A stretch of 64,000 nt of DNA from Theobroma cacao (GCF_000208745.1 NC_030854.1:23505554-23569553), one strand, 5' to 3'. Positions 1 to 11,286 are shown, numbered from the stretch's first letter. Notes: a model not told the origin generated them from the letters alone. Program-made: numbers and translations.

Positions 1-1366
1 GTGAGTAAACCTATTATTATTGTAAATTATCTAAAATTTATTTTTAAATGCTCTTTATGTATTTTATGAAACGAAAATGAGATTAAAATGGGACTTTTGA
101 TGTTTTAGAAATAAATATGACAAATAAATATATTGTGTTGATTATCTGAAATAAGAAACTTTTGATTATGAAATTGAGTAATTAGAGGTTGTCAATTGTC
201 TTGAAAAATATATTTTCCTATGAATGGCTTATGATATATGAGTATATGTGGCTATATTTTATAATTGCATTAGGAATTTATGTAAGCTGTCTTTTACTAT
301 ACAGGCCGAGTAAATAAATAAAAGCCACGCTATACTGTCGAAATTTTATTAAAATTGGTGGGTTTAGTCACTGTAGTGATAGGTTTTCGTGGATTGCCTA
401 TTAGAGGGGTACGGTAAACCCGGTTACATAGTTACTCCGGTTGTAGAGGCGAGGAGGGTAACTCCTGGGGTAGTGTTAGAGCTCACTTCACGTCGAACCC
501 CCACGTGAATGTGTAACTCGGCCAACGCCAAGGAACGGCTTGTTTTCAACACTAGCATGTGTTTAACATGTAAATATCTTAACAACCTTGGCAGACTCGG
601 TTAGATACCTCGGCCAAGGTATCCTCGAGGACTAGTTTTTGGCTTGAGCCCTATTTCTAATAAAAGTCATAAGCCTTAACAACTATTTTGGTAAATTACA
701 AATATTTTATGGTTTAAGAAATAAATTGAAAACCTTATGAAATGGTTTGTGATTTGTTGTTTAAACTTGCCTTCATTTTACTCGCCTTTAGATATTTATA
801 ATAATGTTTGTTTACTCATTGGGATTGCAAAATCTCACCCACCTCCTTTCCAAATATTTCAGACCTGTGGTAACTTGTAGATACCCGATTTTATCGAGGA
901 TTCCAGTTGACCCCTCTATCTCATAGACAGTAGGTTACTATCACCAACACTTGGTGTATTTATGGGCCACTTGTCATTGTAATTATTATTGTACATTATA
1001 ACTTTGTAAATTATTGTATGTATGAATTTATTTTACTTCCACGTTACAAAAGATTACTTACACGTGTTTCTATAGATATTGTTTTATATAAAAATGTTAT
1101 ATTTTAATCAATATTTTGAATAGTAATATTTGTCTATAAATCCTTTTAAAAAAATAAAATAAAATAATTTTTATCTTTTGATTTACTTGAGCCGAAAACG
1201 ACTGGTAATTGTTTAAAATGGAATGTTTAACAACGATTGCTCATAGGAAAGGCAAAAAATTGATACATAAGCCTTGCGGGGTTCCAATTGGCATTCTAGG
1301 TAATGAGTATCAATCGAAATGTCGCGGCGGTTGTCATGGGCCTGAGGGAGGTTCCGGGTCGTGAAA
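1..1366 (+). repeat. 3' part of a gypsy-type LTR (family B), cut by the window edge
   Basis: From about 395 onward this stretch matches the reverse complement of 21542-22450, the solo LTR described below. Shared blocks include the stretch around 801-1200 and the final words ending in GGTTCCGGGTCGTGA. The expected terminal ACA has become AAA at 1364-1366. To the right lies sequence of the Athila 3' LTR, so this LTR was inserted into that element. Its left TSD partner lies outside the window. Positions 1-394 show no match in the other copy and may be a diverged 5' part. No coding content is seen. Confidence 0.75.
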
Positions 1367-1559
1367 ATCTGGGTAAAATGGTAAACATAGAAGTTGTAGG
1401 TATGCCTCTTAGCTTTCCTATGGTCCAAGAATCACATTGATTTGATCTTTGTAGCTCGAGTTATGTCTAAATTACTGCTACTTGTTCAGTGAAAATCTTC
1501 ACTTGTCTCCATTGCATAATTCGTCATCATTCAACTTTATGTACTTGAAAACCTACAAC

Positions 1560-3258
1560 CAATTACTTTATGATATAAAGTTATTTTGCAACATTTTGAT
1601 TATTAAAAATAGCTAAGTCCTTGTGTTTTTAAGTAATTTTAGGTAGTTTTTATACTTTTGGTTATTAAGTTTAATACATGTTGGAATATTTTAATTTTAG
1701 AAAATTGAGCTCATTTTTATGTTAAAAGTCCTAATTTAAGCCATCACTGATTTAGTCCTTGTTTTGAAGGTATGCAAGTGGATAAAACTTCATGGAGGTG
1801 AATCAAGCTAGGATGATTAAGTGTAGAATTTTCTGAACATATTGCAGTATTTTGACCATAACTCTCTCTACAGAACTTAAACTGAGGTGATTCTTGGACC
1901 ACTAGAAACCTAATAAGATGTGATATAACTTTTGTTCTATCATGTTGCCCAGTTCTGATAGGATCATGATCCAAAATCCTTGTCAAATTTAGAGCACAGT
2001 AGTAGTTTGCATGGACTGATAATGATGCGGCATTTTGAGCATATCCTTCACTCTAAAAGTCCAATTGACGTGATTCTTGAGCCATTGGAAAGCTAAAAGC
2101 AGGGATACAACTTCATGTTTACTACTTTTCTTATTTCAAATGGGATCATAGAGAAGAATCATCAAAGAACTAGCGCCATGTCGCTAAAAATACTTTTAGG
2201 CCAAATTCAACACAAAACCTTTAAGGGCCACAGCTTTCATTTTCAGATTGCGGCTCTCGAGGAATTTTCCAAAAATAACCATGTTATGGGATTTTGAAAG
2301 TTAGGGATTTTGAAGGCTATTTGAGGGGCCTTTTTTAGAGGTTTTTTTGAAGAGGTAGCAAGCAATTTCTTTGGAGAAAAAGAGCCAAAAACAAAGCAAG
2401 AAAGCAAGAGAATCTGAGAAAGAATCAAGATTACAAAGCTTCAACTATTAGTTTTCTCTCTTTACTTCTGTGTTTTTCTTATTTTCTTTGATTTGGATTA
2501 ACGGCTATTTTCTTTGGATGAAGTTTTTACTAGATAATATGAGCTAAATTATTTTTCTTAGGATTGCCGTAGATTTTAACATGTAATTTGAATATTTGTT
2601 TCTCTTTTATTTACTATGAAAAAGTATAGCTTTGCTTATTCAAATATGTTCTTAACACTTTTAATTGTCTAGCCAACAATTAACTAATTTATGAATCTAA
2701 TTGAGACTCAACAAAGAGATTTTAGATGAGACTAAGATTTAAATAATGTATGTTTACACGTCACTTAGGTGATCTGATTCATGATTTGGGTTGACATATG
2801 CCAATTGCCATACATAGTCAAATTAGAATACTAGCTTAATGAACTTTATTTAATTGATTACTATAGATATATAGTGACCCAATTAAGGTAGGTATTTGTG
2901 CGAGCATCTCGATGAAGACTTACATATAGCTTTGGATTCTAGGTTAGTAAAACCACCCATGAATGTAAATAATAAGAGAAATTGGTATCATATGAAGTGT
3001 TGAATAAATCCATAATCTTAAGTTTTAATCTATTGTCTTTCTGTAGTGAATTTTTAGCTTTTATTAATTAGTCTAGTGTTTTCTTGAATTTAGTTTAATT
3101 AATTTTCTAAAAAATTTAGTTACTTCAATAAGATTAGTTTGTCATAATTTTAATACTTAGTAAAGATCTAGGAACAAATCTCTGTGGGATACGATTTTGG
3201 ACTTACTGTCTATATTACTTGTTCAGTACGTATATTTACTTGTGCAATATTGACAACA
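1560..3258 (+). repeat. Solo LTR, Athila-like family, with 5-bp TSD
   Basis: A 1.7-kb LTR in plus orientation, flanked by ACAAC at 1555-1559 and ACAAC at 3259-3263. Its start aligns without gaps to the LTR starting at 61589, except that the first two bases TG read CA here. It ends in TTGACAACA. It matches 61589-63268 over most of its length, for example in the block near 2350-2640. It sits inside the 3' LTR of the surrounding Athila-like element, in opposite orientation, and belongs to the same broad family. No ORF is conserved between the copies. Confidence 0.85.
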
Positions 3259-3263
3259 ACAAC

Positions 3264-3465
3264 TCAAGGACTAAATCAAAATTGGCTTCAAATAGGACTT
3301 CAACATGAAAATAAACTAGAAGTACTTGAATTAAACTAAGTTAACATGCTTTAAACTAATTAACTAAAAACATAAAAGCTGTCTAAAATCTACTTAAAAC
3401 AAAAGGACTTAGCTACATTAACATCCCAAAATGTGGTTAAATAACTTTATACTATAGAGTTATCA
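3264..3465 (-). repeat. U3 end of the Athila-like 3' LTR (continues at 1554-1367)
   Basis: On the minus strand this begins TGATAACTCTATAG directly after a polypurine tract and matches the first 200 bp of the plus-strand LTRs at 1560 and 61589. The sequence resumes at 1554 and runs leftward to 1367, where words such as a 'gattcttggaccat' block also occur in the plus-strand LTR near 1890. The interruption is therefore a later insertion, not an inversion. Confidence 0.75.
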
Positions 3466-3480
3466 CACCCCTGAACTTGA
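3466..3480 (-). other. Polypurine tract of the Athila-like element
   Basis: The minus strand reads TCAAGTTCAGGGGTG and abuts the LTR start TGATAACTC. This is the position and composition expected for the plus-strand primer of an Athila-type element. Confidence 0.7.
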
Positions 3481-4764
3481 TATTTTTCTAGTCCTCGAGC
3501 AAAAGAACTAAATTGAAACAATGTAATCGAAGATGTCAACTGTGAGATTGCACCAAATCAATGATCATCTTTAATTTCTTCATAAATTACCTTGTCTTCC
3601 AAACTCAAATTAAAACATGGATATTATCTAAGTTCATGTTTTGTCCAAGTGCATGCTCATTTTTTGAATGGGTTTTCGTGTGTGTGTGAAGTTTCTTACA
3701 ATGAACATCATGCACTTTGGAAAAGATTATGTCAATGCAAATCTCAACAAGCTTAGAATTCCATATGTTCATTTTTCACCTCCCTCTCCACTAATTGAGG
3801 CCATCACTTAGCTATGGATCCTTAGGACTTAATTTAGCTTATAATGTTCGGGTAGGGTTAAGGTATGATATATGATATATTAAGGTTCAAACCACCCTAA
3901 GCATAGCTATATAGCCTTATTTTCCTTCACCAAGTACACCTTTTTCTTTATTTTCACTTTTCGTTTATCAAGAATTTTTTCTCTTTTTTTATTCACAATT
4001 CAACATCCCCCAAACTTGTTTTCTTCAATGTTAGTAGAATGAATGTTTCACATCGTGGTTGGAATTTTTCTCAACTCATCTTTTCTACCTTTCAATATTT
4101 TATCCACATATACATAAATCCAAAAACAATGTACATGCTAAAGAGTGAGGGTAAAGGAATTAGAAATTTATTTACAAGCTAGGATAATTTATTTATGGTT
4201 GACAAAGAAAAGGATAAATTTAGGCTCAAAAGGGTGTACTAGGGATAAAATTTGACTAGGTTAACTCGAAAGGCCCAATCGATTCAAAGATGGTCTAAGT
4301 CATTTCGTAGCTAAGTGTAACCTAGAATTTCACCTCAAGGAAGGATAAAACAAATTCTAATATTCTAAACGTAGTTTAAAGGTTCACACTCACATATTCA
4401 TTCTCTAAATATACATCATGAAACAATATAAGCAATATAATGCTCAAATATGGAAATCACATTCTAAAATGATGTTATGCATAAGAATTCCACATAATAC
4501 TACAATGATATTCATGCTTGTTAAGAGTAAAAAGAATAACAAGGCAATTAGTTTTCATCATTGGATAGATAAATCAATTTTGATTGGTGCACAAGCTTTA
4601 GCGTAACACTCCAACACTTTCGTAATCCTAACATGCAAATGAACTAGCTTAAACAAAAATGCGATAAATAAAAGAAAAACATAAAAAATTTTCCCAAACT
4701 TATAATGAACATTGTCCTTAATATTCCTTAAAGGAAAGAAAGAGAATACTCCCCCAAACTTGAA
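3481..4764 (-). other. 3' spacer of the Athila-like element, with two extra polypurine-like tracts
   Basis: About 1.3 kb lies between the env-like ORF and the terminal polypurine tract. I see no coding similarity. Two further minus-strand tracts of the form AAGTTTGGGGGA occur near 4003-4016 and 4747-4762. Both resemble the terminal tract at 3466-3480. Long non-coding 3' spacers are usual in Athila elements. Confidence 0.55.
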
Positions 4765-5819
4765 AATGTAGTCAATCTTCATCCTCTTTCGTAGTAGTCG
4801 CATCATCCTCATGTTAGATAAGATCAATGGGTAGTGCGAGGAAGGTAGCCATGTCAATGTTGACATGCTCAACATATGCTCGCATCATTTCTTCAATGGC
4901 TTTAAAACACCCAGCTTGGTGGTCTATACAATGCTCAAGTTGTTCTATACATTGAGACATGGAAAGATTCTGGGTAGCCCATTATGGTTGAGGTGTAACC
5001 AATGAATTTTCTCTAATAGCAGTTTGCTCATACATGTAGAACCTATTGATGATTTCACCATCTAAGAGAATCTCTGGATGTAACAACTCTTTATTAGTTG
5101 ACTAACCAACTTCAGCTTGATGGCACAAGGGAGTGATTGAGGATGGATACCACAATTTGTCATGTGGTGAGCGAGCAAACATGATAATCTTGTTAAAGAT
5201 CAATTACCTAATGTCTATAGATTTTTGGGTGACGATTGCATACAAGAAGACCCTCGATCCTTAGTCACATTGCTCAGATGTTTCACAGGATGTATCTTCA
5301 TAGCTAAGAAATGATACCACACCTTATAGTCGCTGTCCATGACATTAGCTTTGAATGAAATTGGAACACTCTTGTGCACTTTCCATTTAGTACCCAAAAT
5401 GCTAAGGTACTCCAGAACTTTATCCAAATCGATGTCACCATTCACAAATTGGTCGTACTTATCGTTCCCAATGTCAGGTTTATTGTACAACTAATTAATA
5501 ATGTAAGTATCGAAAGGTACCTGACATCCTCATATGAAGGCTCGCCCATCTTCGTGTTTAACGGCACTACTATAGAATTCTTGAACAATAAGCATTACTG
5601 TAGACTTTAGCTAGGTGCAAAATTTCTCCCACTACCATGCGTCGATAATATTGTAGATGTTAGGATGAAGTGTTCTTCGGACATTAATGCAACGTTCTGG
5701 AACTAGAATTTTGTGCAATACAGACTAGGTGTGGCGCTTTTTAGCTTCAATCGAAATAAATTTACTATGATCAAAATTCTACCACTTCCACTAGCATGTG
5801 TCCTTTTCTTTAACGCCAT
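4765..5819 (-). pseudogene. Athila env-like / ORF3 protein (plant 'transposase_32'-like domain), broken
   Basis: The minus-strand ATG at 5819-5817 opens with a basic MALKKRTHASGSG stretch, typical of the third ORF of Athila elements. After frameshifts comes the best-preserved block (5490-5215) with motifs such as KWKVHKSVPISFKANVM, KVWYHFLAM and NVTKDR, recognisable as the conserved Athila ORF domain. A weaker tail with WYPSSITPLCH (about 5155) and AYVEHVNIDMATFLALP (about 4880-4830) runs to near 4765. The position after pol and before the 3' spacer agrees with an env-like ORF, although no transmembrane segment is apparent. Several stops and frameshifts break it. An upstream leader, an intron and a TATA-like box are described separately. 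Its function in living elements is not established. Confidence 0.75.
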
Positions 5820-5836
5820 GATGATTATTTGAATAC

Positions 5837-6186
5837 CTAAGCAACAGGCAACAAGCAACACACTTTCGACCACAACTAGTTAGTATACATTACAATTAAA
5901 CAATCCATATATCCAAAATAATTTGTACTAACTATTCAACTCCATAATAATAAGAATAACACTAAATTCCACCTACATCCAATTTAAATTCTAAATTTAA
6001 AAAATTAGATTTATTCAGTATACCCACTATTCAAAAACTCTAATCTAAGCACAAAACTCAAAAATTGATGCAATGCATATGCTACTTATCAAATTTAGCA
6101 TAAGCACATCAATTTTACGCAAAACCCATCTTCAAAACATAATACTAACCATGAAAATAAGTAAAGAAAGAAATAAGAGCACTTAC
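5837..6186 (-). other. Candidate intron ahead of the env-like ORF
   Basis: On the minus strand ATG|GTAAGT (donor GT at 6186-6185) lies upstream, and a pyrimidine-rich stretch ending CTTAG (acceptor at 5838-5837) lies 18 bases before the env-like ATG. Removing the 350-bp interval would place a short leader directly before the ORF. The signals are seen in the sequence; splicing is inferred. Confidence 0.4.
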
Positions 6187-6379
6187 CATAGTTTCTTGCA
6201 CTTAGATGTTTGTAAGAAAGTAAAATGCTTTAAAATCTTCAAAACTCAAAGTTTGATGCAAGAAAATTTGTGTTTTGAAGTGATATTGTGGGGGGTGAAT
6301 GAAAAAAAGGAGTGAAATTTTTGCAAGTGGGGTAAAGAAAGAGTGAAAAATGTTGCCTAGGTTGAAAATGGGGAAAAAA

Positions 6380-6393
6380 GGGTATATATAGAG
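6380..6393 (-). promoter_or_regulatory. Internal TATA-like promoter of the Athila-like element
   Basis: The minus strand reads CTCTATATATACCC, a good plant TATA box. It is followed by about 160 bases of C/T-rich leader (6350-6187) and then the candidate intron and env-like ORF. It is the only strong TATA box between the integrase remnant and the env-like ORF. This suggests a subgenomic transcript for that ORF, which is inference. Confidence 0.4.
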
Positions 6394-6439
6394 CCACAGG
6401 CTCAACATAGTGCTGCGGTGGTCGACAGACACATGCCTT

Positions 6440-6763
6440 GTACAATTTTTAGTTGTGGGGTGTTGTGGCCTTTGGTTCCACTATGGAACCCGAGGGATGC
6501 TTCAGCATTGCAGCCTTTCATGGCCAGCGTTGCAGCACTGGAAACATCTATTTTTTTTTAGTTATTATTATTACAAGTATCATTGAATTGTAAAAAGAAA
6601 ATAAAAGTAAGTAGTTAGTAAAATGAAAAATAAAATTAAAAATGAGATTAATATTTGCTACAAAAATAATTAATGAACACAAAAAAATTGCTTAAGGAAA
6701 TAAGACTTGGGTTGCCTCCCAAACAATGTTTTTTTTAGTGTATTTAGCTACTCTGGTTTTAGC
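6440..6763 (-). other. Spacer between integrase remnant and internal promoter
   Basis: The stretch has no gene. It holds GC-rich words such as GTTGCAGC and its partners near 6510-6545. Near 6700-6720 the minus strand has the GGGAGGCAACCCA word often seen after the integrase gene of Athila elements. Confidence 0.45.
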
Positions 6764-7140
6764 TTAACTGGGTTTAGAAAGATTAATTGAAGAGTGTTGA
6801 CGATTTATGTCACCTCCCCAATAGTGCTTTAACAGATGCCCATTCACTTTAAATTTTACATTTGTTGTGCCATCCACTAATTTCACGATACCATATGGAA
6901 ACACTATTGAGATGAGAAATGGTCTTGACCACCTTGACTTCAATATTCCAAGAAACAACTTCAAACCAGAATTGAATAGCAACACATGTTGACCTGGCTC
7001 AAAGTGTCATTCAACAATCTTCTTATCATGCCATCACTTTGTCTTTTCTTTGTAAACTCAAGCATTCTCATAAGCATCTAATTGTATTTCTTTTATCTTG
7101 TTCAATTGAAGCAGTCGCTTTTCACCCATAACTATGTTTA
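6764..7140 (-). pseudogene. Integrase C-terminal fragment (Athila-like pol)
   Basis: The minus-strand translation reads EKRLLQLNKIKEIQ (about 7135-7090), then a region with KEKTK and WHDKKI, then LLFNSGLKLF, LKSRWSRPFL, VFPYGIVKL and FKVNGHLLKHY, ending at 6764. This is the C-terminal tail of gypsy/Athila integrase, after the catalytic core. The core (D,D,E), reverse transcriptase and RNase H are missing: only about 60 bp separates this fragment from the protease. The frame is interrupted by stops upstream of 6985. A single internal deletion is the simplest explanation. Confidence 0.8.
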
Positions 7141-7204
7141 CTGCAAAGCACTTATAAAGATTGTTAGCAAATTTTAAGGCTTTAAAAGTATTGAAGGTTA
7201 CCTC

Positions 7205-7515
7205 TTATTCCTGGACTCTCAAGGTATGCTTTCCTTTCTCTATGTCTATGAGTGCTCTGGCTATACGTAAAAAAGGTCTGCCCAGAATGATTGGAACCTT
7301 TTTGTCTTCTTCCATATTTAGTACCACAAAATCAACTAGAAAGATGAACTTGTCCACTTTTACTAATACATCCTCTACAATTTTCATGAGGATATGTGAT
7401 GGTGCAGTCTACGAGTTGTAAAATCACAATGGTAGGCATGATTTCTCCTAAATCTAGTTTCTTGTAAATAGATAATGGCATTAAGTTGATACTAACTCCC
7501 AAATCACTTAATGAC
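7205..7515 (-). pseudogene. Retropepsin-like protease fragment (Athila-like pol)
   Basis: The minus strand encodes DLGVSINLMPLSIYKKLDLG at about 7515-7455, equivalent to the aspartic protease active-site loop (usual DLGAS, here with A changed to V). After a frameshift it encodes VEDVLVKVDKFIF, DFVVLNMEEDKKVP and IILGRPFLRIARALID, down to 7205. This is the usual end of the Athila protease domain. The gag remnant lies upstream and the integrase tail directly downstream. It is inactive because of the frameshift and stops. Confidence 0.8.
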
Positions 7516-8339
7516 TTGGTGAAATAGTATGCCCCATTGGTGCACGGTATTATAAAACTGCCAAGATCCTTGAATTTTTTATGGGAGCTTATTTTGTATG
7601 ATTACACTACACTTTTCAGTGAGTGCCACTATTTCAAACTCAGCCAATCATCTTTTCTTCGACAGTATTTCTTTCAAAAATTTGACATATGAGGGCATTT
7701 GCTTTAAAGCCTCTGTGAATGGTATGTTATTGTGCAGCTTCTTGAATACCACCATAAACTTCTAAAATCGATTCTTTTGTTGCTATTTTCTGAATTGTTG
7801 AGGAAAGGGTGGTGGTGGTGTGATTGTATTTTCCTTCTTCGCACTTCGGTTATCAAGACTAACTACTTGTGTCTCATTCTGAGCTTGCTTCTCCACTTGT
7901 TTTGCTTGTTTAGTATTACCATCAATCTTTTTCCACTTCTTAAAGTGATGGCCTTTACATGTTCTTTGCCCTCCCTTCTCGAATTTGTCTAAAAGTCATT
8001 AGGCAATGTCCCTTGAGTTCTGTTGTTAATTGTGCTTGTCAACTACCCAATTTGCATCTCAAGGTTTCTTAATAAGGTTACCTGACTATTGATAAGGGAG
8101 CTTATCTTGGCCATATAAGGCATCATTAACTCCTCCATGGATGGCCTTTTATCAAGAATGAGGGCTCTTGCTTGCTATGGAAAACCAAGCGGTATGTTTG
8201 GTCTTGCAATTAATGCTCCCTAATTGTTTCCCCATGAAAAGTTTGGATGGTTTCTCCGTTCGGGATTATATGTATTAGAAAAAATGTTGTTTTGCTGTCT
8301 GTTTCCAAGGATTTGAATTGTTTCCACATTTTTACTTGG
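7516..8339 (-). other. Degenerate gag-protease linker region
   Basis: This is the interval between the zinc knuckle and the protease loop. Short patches such as HVKAITLRSGK-like words on the minus strand fit the Athila linker, but stops and frameshifts prevent a reading frame. I see no separate gene. Confidence 0.5.
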
Positions 8340-9196
8340 ACTTTAGTAACTAACATGTCCATTTCCACAATGTTCACACATTATAAAAGGACTTTGAACA
8401 AGATTAGTGCTAAAAGAATTAAACTTTTTAGTTAGAGCAGCTACTTGTGCAGTTAATGTCGTGATGGCATCAATCTCTTGAACTCCAGCTACTTTCCTAT
8501 GTGTAGATCGTTCTGATGGCCATCGATAATTGTTTGACACCATATCTTTTAATAGGTTATATGCTTCATCGATAGTCCTTCCCATAAGAGCTCCTTTTGA
8601 AACTACATCCAATGTATCTCAAACTTGGCTTCATAATCCATTTTAAAATGTTTGAACTTGAAGCCACTTCAGAAAGCCATGATGTGGGCAACACCTAAGT
8701 AAGTCTTTGTATCTATCCCAAGCTTCATATAGTGACTCACCATCAAACTATATGAACAAAATAATGTCGATCCTCATTTTAGCTGTCTTCATCTGAGGTA
8801 AGTATTTTGCAAGGAACTTCTAGACAAGGTCATCCCATGTTGTGATTAGGCCCATGGGTAATGAATTTAACAACACCTTTGCTTGTCCCTTAATGAAAAT
8901 GGAAATAATCTTAGTCGAATGGCATCATTTGTGACCCCGTTGTGCTTAAATGTGTCACATATCTCTAGGAAATTAGATATGTGAGCATTTCGATCATCAT
9001 TTGGAAGACCAAACTAAATAGATGTTTGGATCATAATGATGATGGCTGACTTGATCTCGAAATTATTTGCTTGAATGGTTGGCCTTCTGATGCTTGATGG
9101 GATACCTTGTACTAGAGGAACAACATAGTTCTTTAACAAATGATTCTTTTTAACTACCATCTCTTGGACTTGCTGCTCTTTTGGTTGTTCATCCAT
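8340..9196 (-). pseudogene. gag polyprotein remnant (Athila-like)
   Basis: The minus strand starts near 9196 with a lysine/glutamine-rich N-terminus. An in-frame remnant follows with LPNDDRNAHISNFLEICDTF (about 9020-8960) and SLRDKQ, the retrotransposon gag motif. It ends with KGALMGRTIDEAYNLLKDM (8600-8540), coiled AALTKKFNS, and a zinc-knuckle start CEHCGNGH at about 8372-8350. The zinc knuckle is incomplete. Multiple frameshifts are present. A related plus-strand gag end with EYCGDGHAGNQC lies at 63847-63972. Confidence 0.8.
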
Positions 9197-9410
9197 TGTA
9201 TTAAAAGAATTAGAATCTAGTTGACTTTCTCATCCCAATCTTCGAAATGTCTGCTTGATCTTTGGGTCACATGATATAGTCTCTAAGTTTCTTATTCTAT
9301 GCATACAATGTTAAAATGCACTTGAAAAACACAAAAGAAAAAGAAAAAGAAAAAGCTTGGTCTAAGATAATCTGCTTAATTTAATATCAATAAATATAAG
9401 AGGAAACAAA

Positions 9411-9428
9411 TCCTCGGCAACGACGCCA
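9411..9428 (-). other. Primer binding site resembling tRNA-Asp
   Basis: The minus strand reads TGGCGTCGTTGCCGAGGA, two changes from the common Athila primer site TGGCGCCGTTGCCGGGGA. It lies six bases inside the LTR end at 9435. This fixes the orientation of the element. Confidence 0.85.
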
Positions 9429-9434
9429 AAAACT

Positions 9435-10290
9435 TGTCGGATTAATACATGCAAGTGCACATGACTGTGCAAGTAATATAGAGGTAAGTCTAGTATCATT
9501 TCCCATAGAGATTTGTACCTATTTTTCACTAAGCATCAAATTTAAAACAAAGTAGTGTTAACCAAGCATTGGATTTCAAATGATTAATTAAACTAAAACT
9601 AATTAATTAACTAAATACTTAATGAATAACAATGCATCACTAAGACAAATATTTACTCAAAACCTAAGATTATGGTGTTTTCAACACTTCATCTCAATTA
9701 AATCATTCTCCTTGACGTATATTAATGGAATACATGGCTAACCCAGAATCCACATTATGTACACATCTCTGTCGAGATCATGAATGTATACATTTTCAAA
9801 TGAATCCCATTTGTCTATGCAAATTAATTAGAAAAAGTTCATTACGTTTGTGTTCTAACTTGGCTGCCTAATGTATTTAAGTACATATCTATCCTAAACA
9901 CAAAACTATCACCTAACTTCAAAGTGAATTGAATAAAAGATATTCAAAAAGATGGTCTATTCTAAACTCCCTCTATCGAGTTTTATTTAGAGACCTAATA
10001 TATTTCAACTGGTGATCAAGCAGTGAAAAGCAATAAGTGTAGAATTGAATAAGCCTTGTAATTTCAATTAATACCAAGTAAGGAAAAATCACATATTTAA
10101 ACTACAGAATGAAATAACCCATAATCCTTGAAAACAAAATTAGTTCATCATTGTTTTTACAGTTGACATGATTACATTAAGAGAAAATACCATTTCTACA
10201 CCAAAATAACCTAGAAGGATCATTTATATGCACATAAAAATAAATACTAAAAGTGCATCAAATTTAGAAAAAAAACACAAAATGTAGAGT
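9435..10290 (-). repeat. 5' LTR of the Athila-like element, U3 side missing
   Basis: On the minus strand the LTR ends ATTAATCCGACA at 9435. The last few hundred bases resemble the solo LTR at 19267-20708 and, more weakly, those at 1560 and 61589. For example, a word around an 'atctct-gtcgaga' block recurs in each. The LTR stops near 10290, where another LTR element begins, so about half is missing. Confidence 0.65.
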
Positions 10291-10947
10291 TGGGAGAATG
10301 CATGTGAATAGCCAAAAATAAGATATATAATTTATGTTAAATCACATAAGTTAATGTTTGATCAGATCCTAAATTCAAATTATGGCAAGCTCTAATACCA
10401 ATTGATAGAACTTTATGTATAAATAAGGTTATACTAATCCAGGATCTACCATAGTAAGAATTTAGAATACAAAGCGTACTTGATTTTTGATCCATGTTTT
10501 AATAGTGAAAACAATATTGACCAGATTGACTGTTGGTCTTTAGTGCACTAGAATCTTCCTCTCATTTTCTTTTGTAACTCTCTAATGGGTGAGATCTTTA
10601 GGTTTTTGCTTAGATAGGAGAGGGGACCTAGCTTTTATTTATATAGTGAATCTCTAGTCTCGCCCATTATAGGATATACGACTCCTAAATAGGCCGACAC
10701 ATTAAGTCCACATTTATTGTATTCATGCATCATTACTACATGCATAAATCAATAAATTCATGTATCATTATTGTATTCATGAATCAGTAGATTCATGTAC
10801 CATTATTGATTACATACACGAATAAGTAGATCCAATTATAGGATATAATTAATTATCACTTTATCAAGATCAAATAGCCTTAGCCTATTTTATAAAAAAA
10901 ACAAAATAAATATAAATAATGTAAGTCCATAATTGAGAAATTTAACA
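10291..10947 (-). repeat. LTR plus start of internal region of another retroelement
   Basis: On the minus strand TGGTATTAGAGCTTGCC (10400-10384) matches an initiator-Met tRNA primer site. It is preceded by an LTR end TTCTATCA at 10403. The LTR would run rightward to about 10947 (TGTTAAATT on the minus strand), giving roughly 545 bp. Only about 100 bp of internal sequence remains. The far border is a guess from the TG..CA rule. Confidence 0.45.
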
Positions 10948-11286
10948 TTTACCACACTACGTACCATGTCAAATTGCCAACTTACTAAACTTTCTGTAAT
11001 AGCCAATCTTCCATCTCCATATCAATGGCCACATTTGCCACCCTATTGTCAGGTTCAACAGAAGTTATTCCCATTCTTGCACAAGCTTCAAACATTGTCT
11101 TGGCTTCTTTTAATTTCTTTTGGTTGCTAATATCATTGCAATTGTCACCCAGAAAGTTTTTTTTATCAACAAACCCATACACTTTCTCATTCTTCAAAGC
11201 CTCCATTAAACAAATCCTTACCTCTTTTCACTTTAGAACCCCTAATTCACTCTTCCTTGACACCATAAGCTTTACGTTATTAGGCC
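10948..11286 (-). pseudogene. Unassigned repeat-borne ORF, right part (interrupted by hAT)
   Basis: A minus-strand ORF at 11206-10985 encodes a soluble, charged peptide with KKLKEAKTMFEAC and GITSVEPD. I do not recognise the family with certainty. The style resembles the linker region of plant LINE-type polyproteins, and a distant aldo/keto reductase resemblance was also considered. The same coding direction continues to the right of the hAT insertion (12342-12690), and both halves share the duplicated ATTAGGCC at the break. There is no evidence of function. Confidence 0.3.
11279..11286. repeat. 8-bp target site duplication of hAT (left)
   Basis: ATTAGGCC here equals ATTAGGCC at 12334-12341. 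Eight base pairs is the usual hAT duplication length. Confidence 0.8.

Larger units (their letters stand above)
1367..10290 (-). mobile_element. Athila-like Ty3/gypsy retrotransposon, defective
   Basis: Reading the minus strand from right to left: 5' LTR remnant (9435-10290), primer site resembling tRNA-Asp (9411-9428), gag (about 9196-8340), protease (7515-7205), the C-terminal tail of integrase (7140-6764), a promoter-like spacer, an env-like ORF (5819-4765), a long 3' spacer, polypurine tract (3480-3466), and a 3' LTR that starts at 3465. The 3' LTR continues at 1554-1367 on the far side of an inserted solo LTR. Reverse transcriptase, RNase H and most of integrase are absent. Many frameshifts and stops make it non-functional. 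The order and the primer and polypurine sites are those of the Athila lineage. Confidence 0.85.

Noticed and set aside
3255..3270. Inversion breakpoint between opposite LTRs
   Set aside because: The perfect ACAAC duplication at 1555-1559 and 3259-3263 and the continuation of the minus-strand LTR left of 1555 show a solo-LTR insertion instead.
10985..11206. Possible aldo/keto reductase fragment
   Set aside because: The resemblance is limited to a short helical stretch, without the catalytic Asp-Tyr-Lys-His residues. It is better treated as an unassigned repeat ORF.
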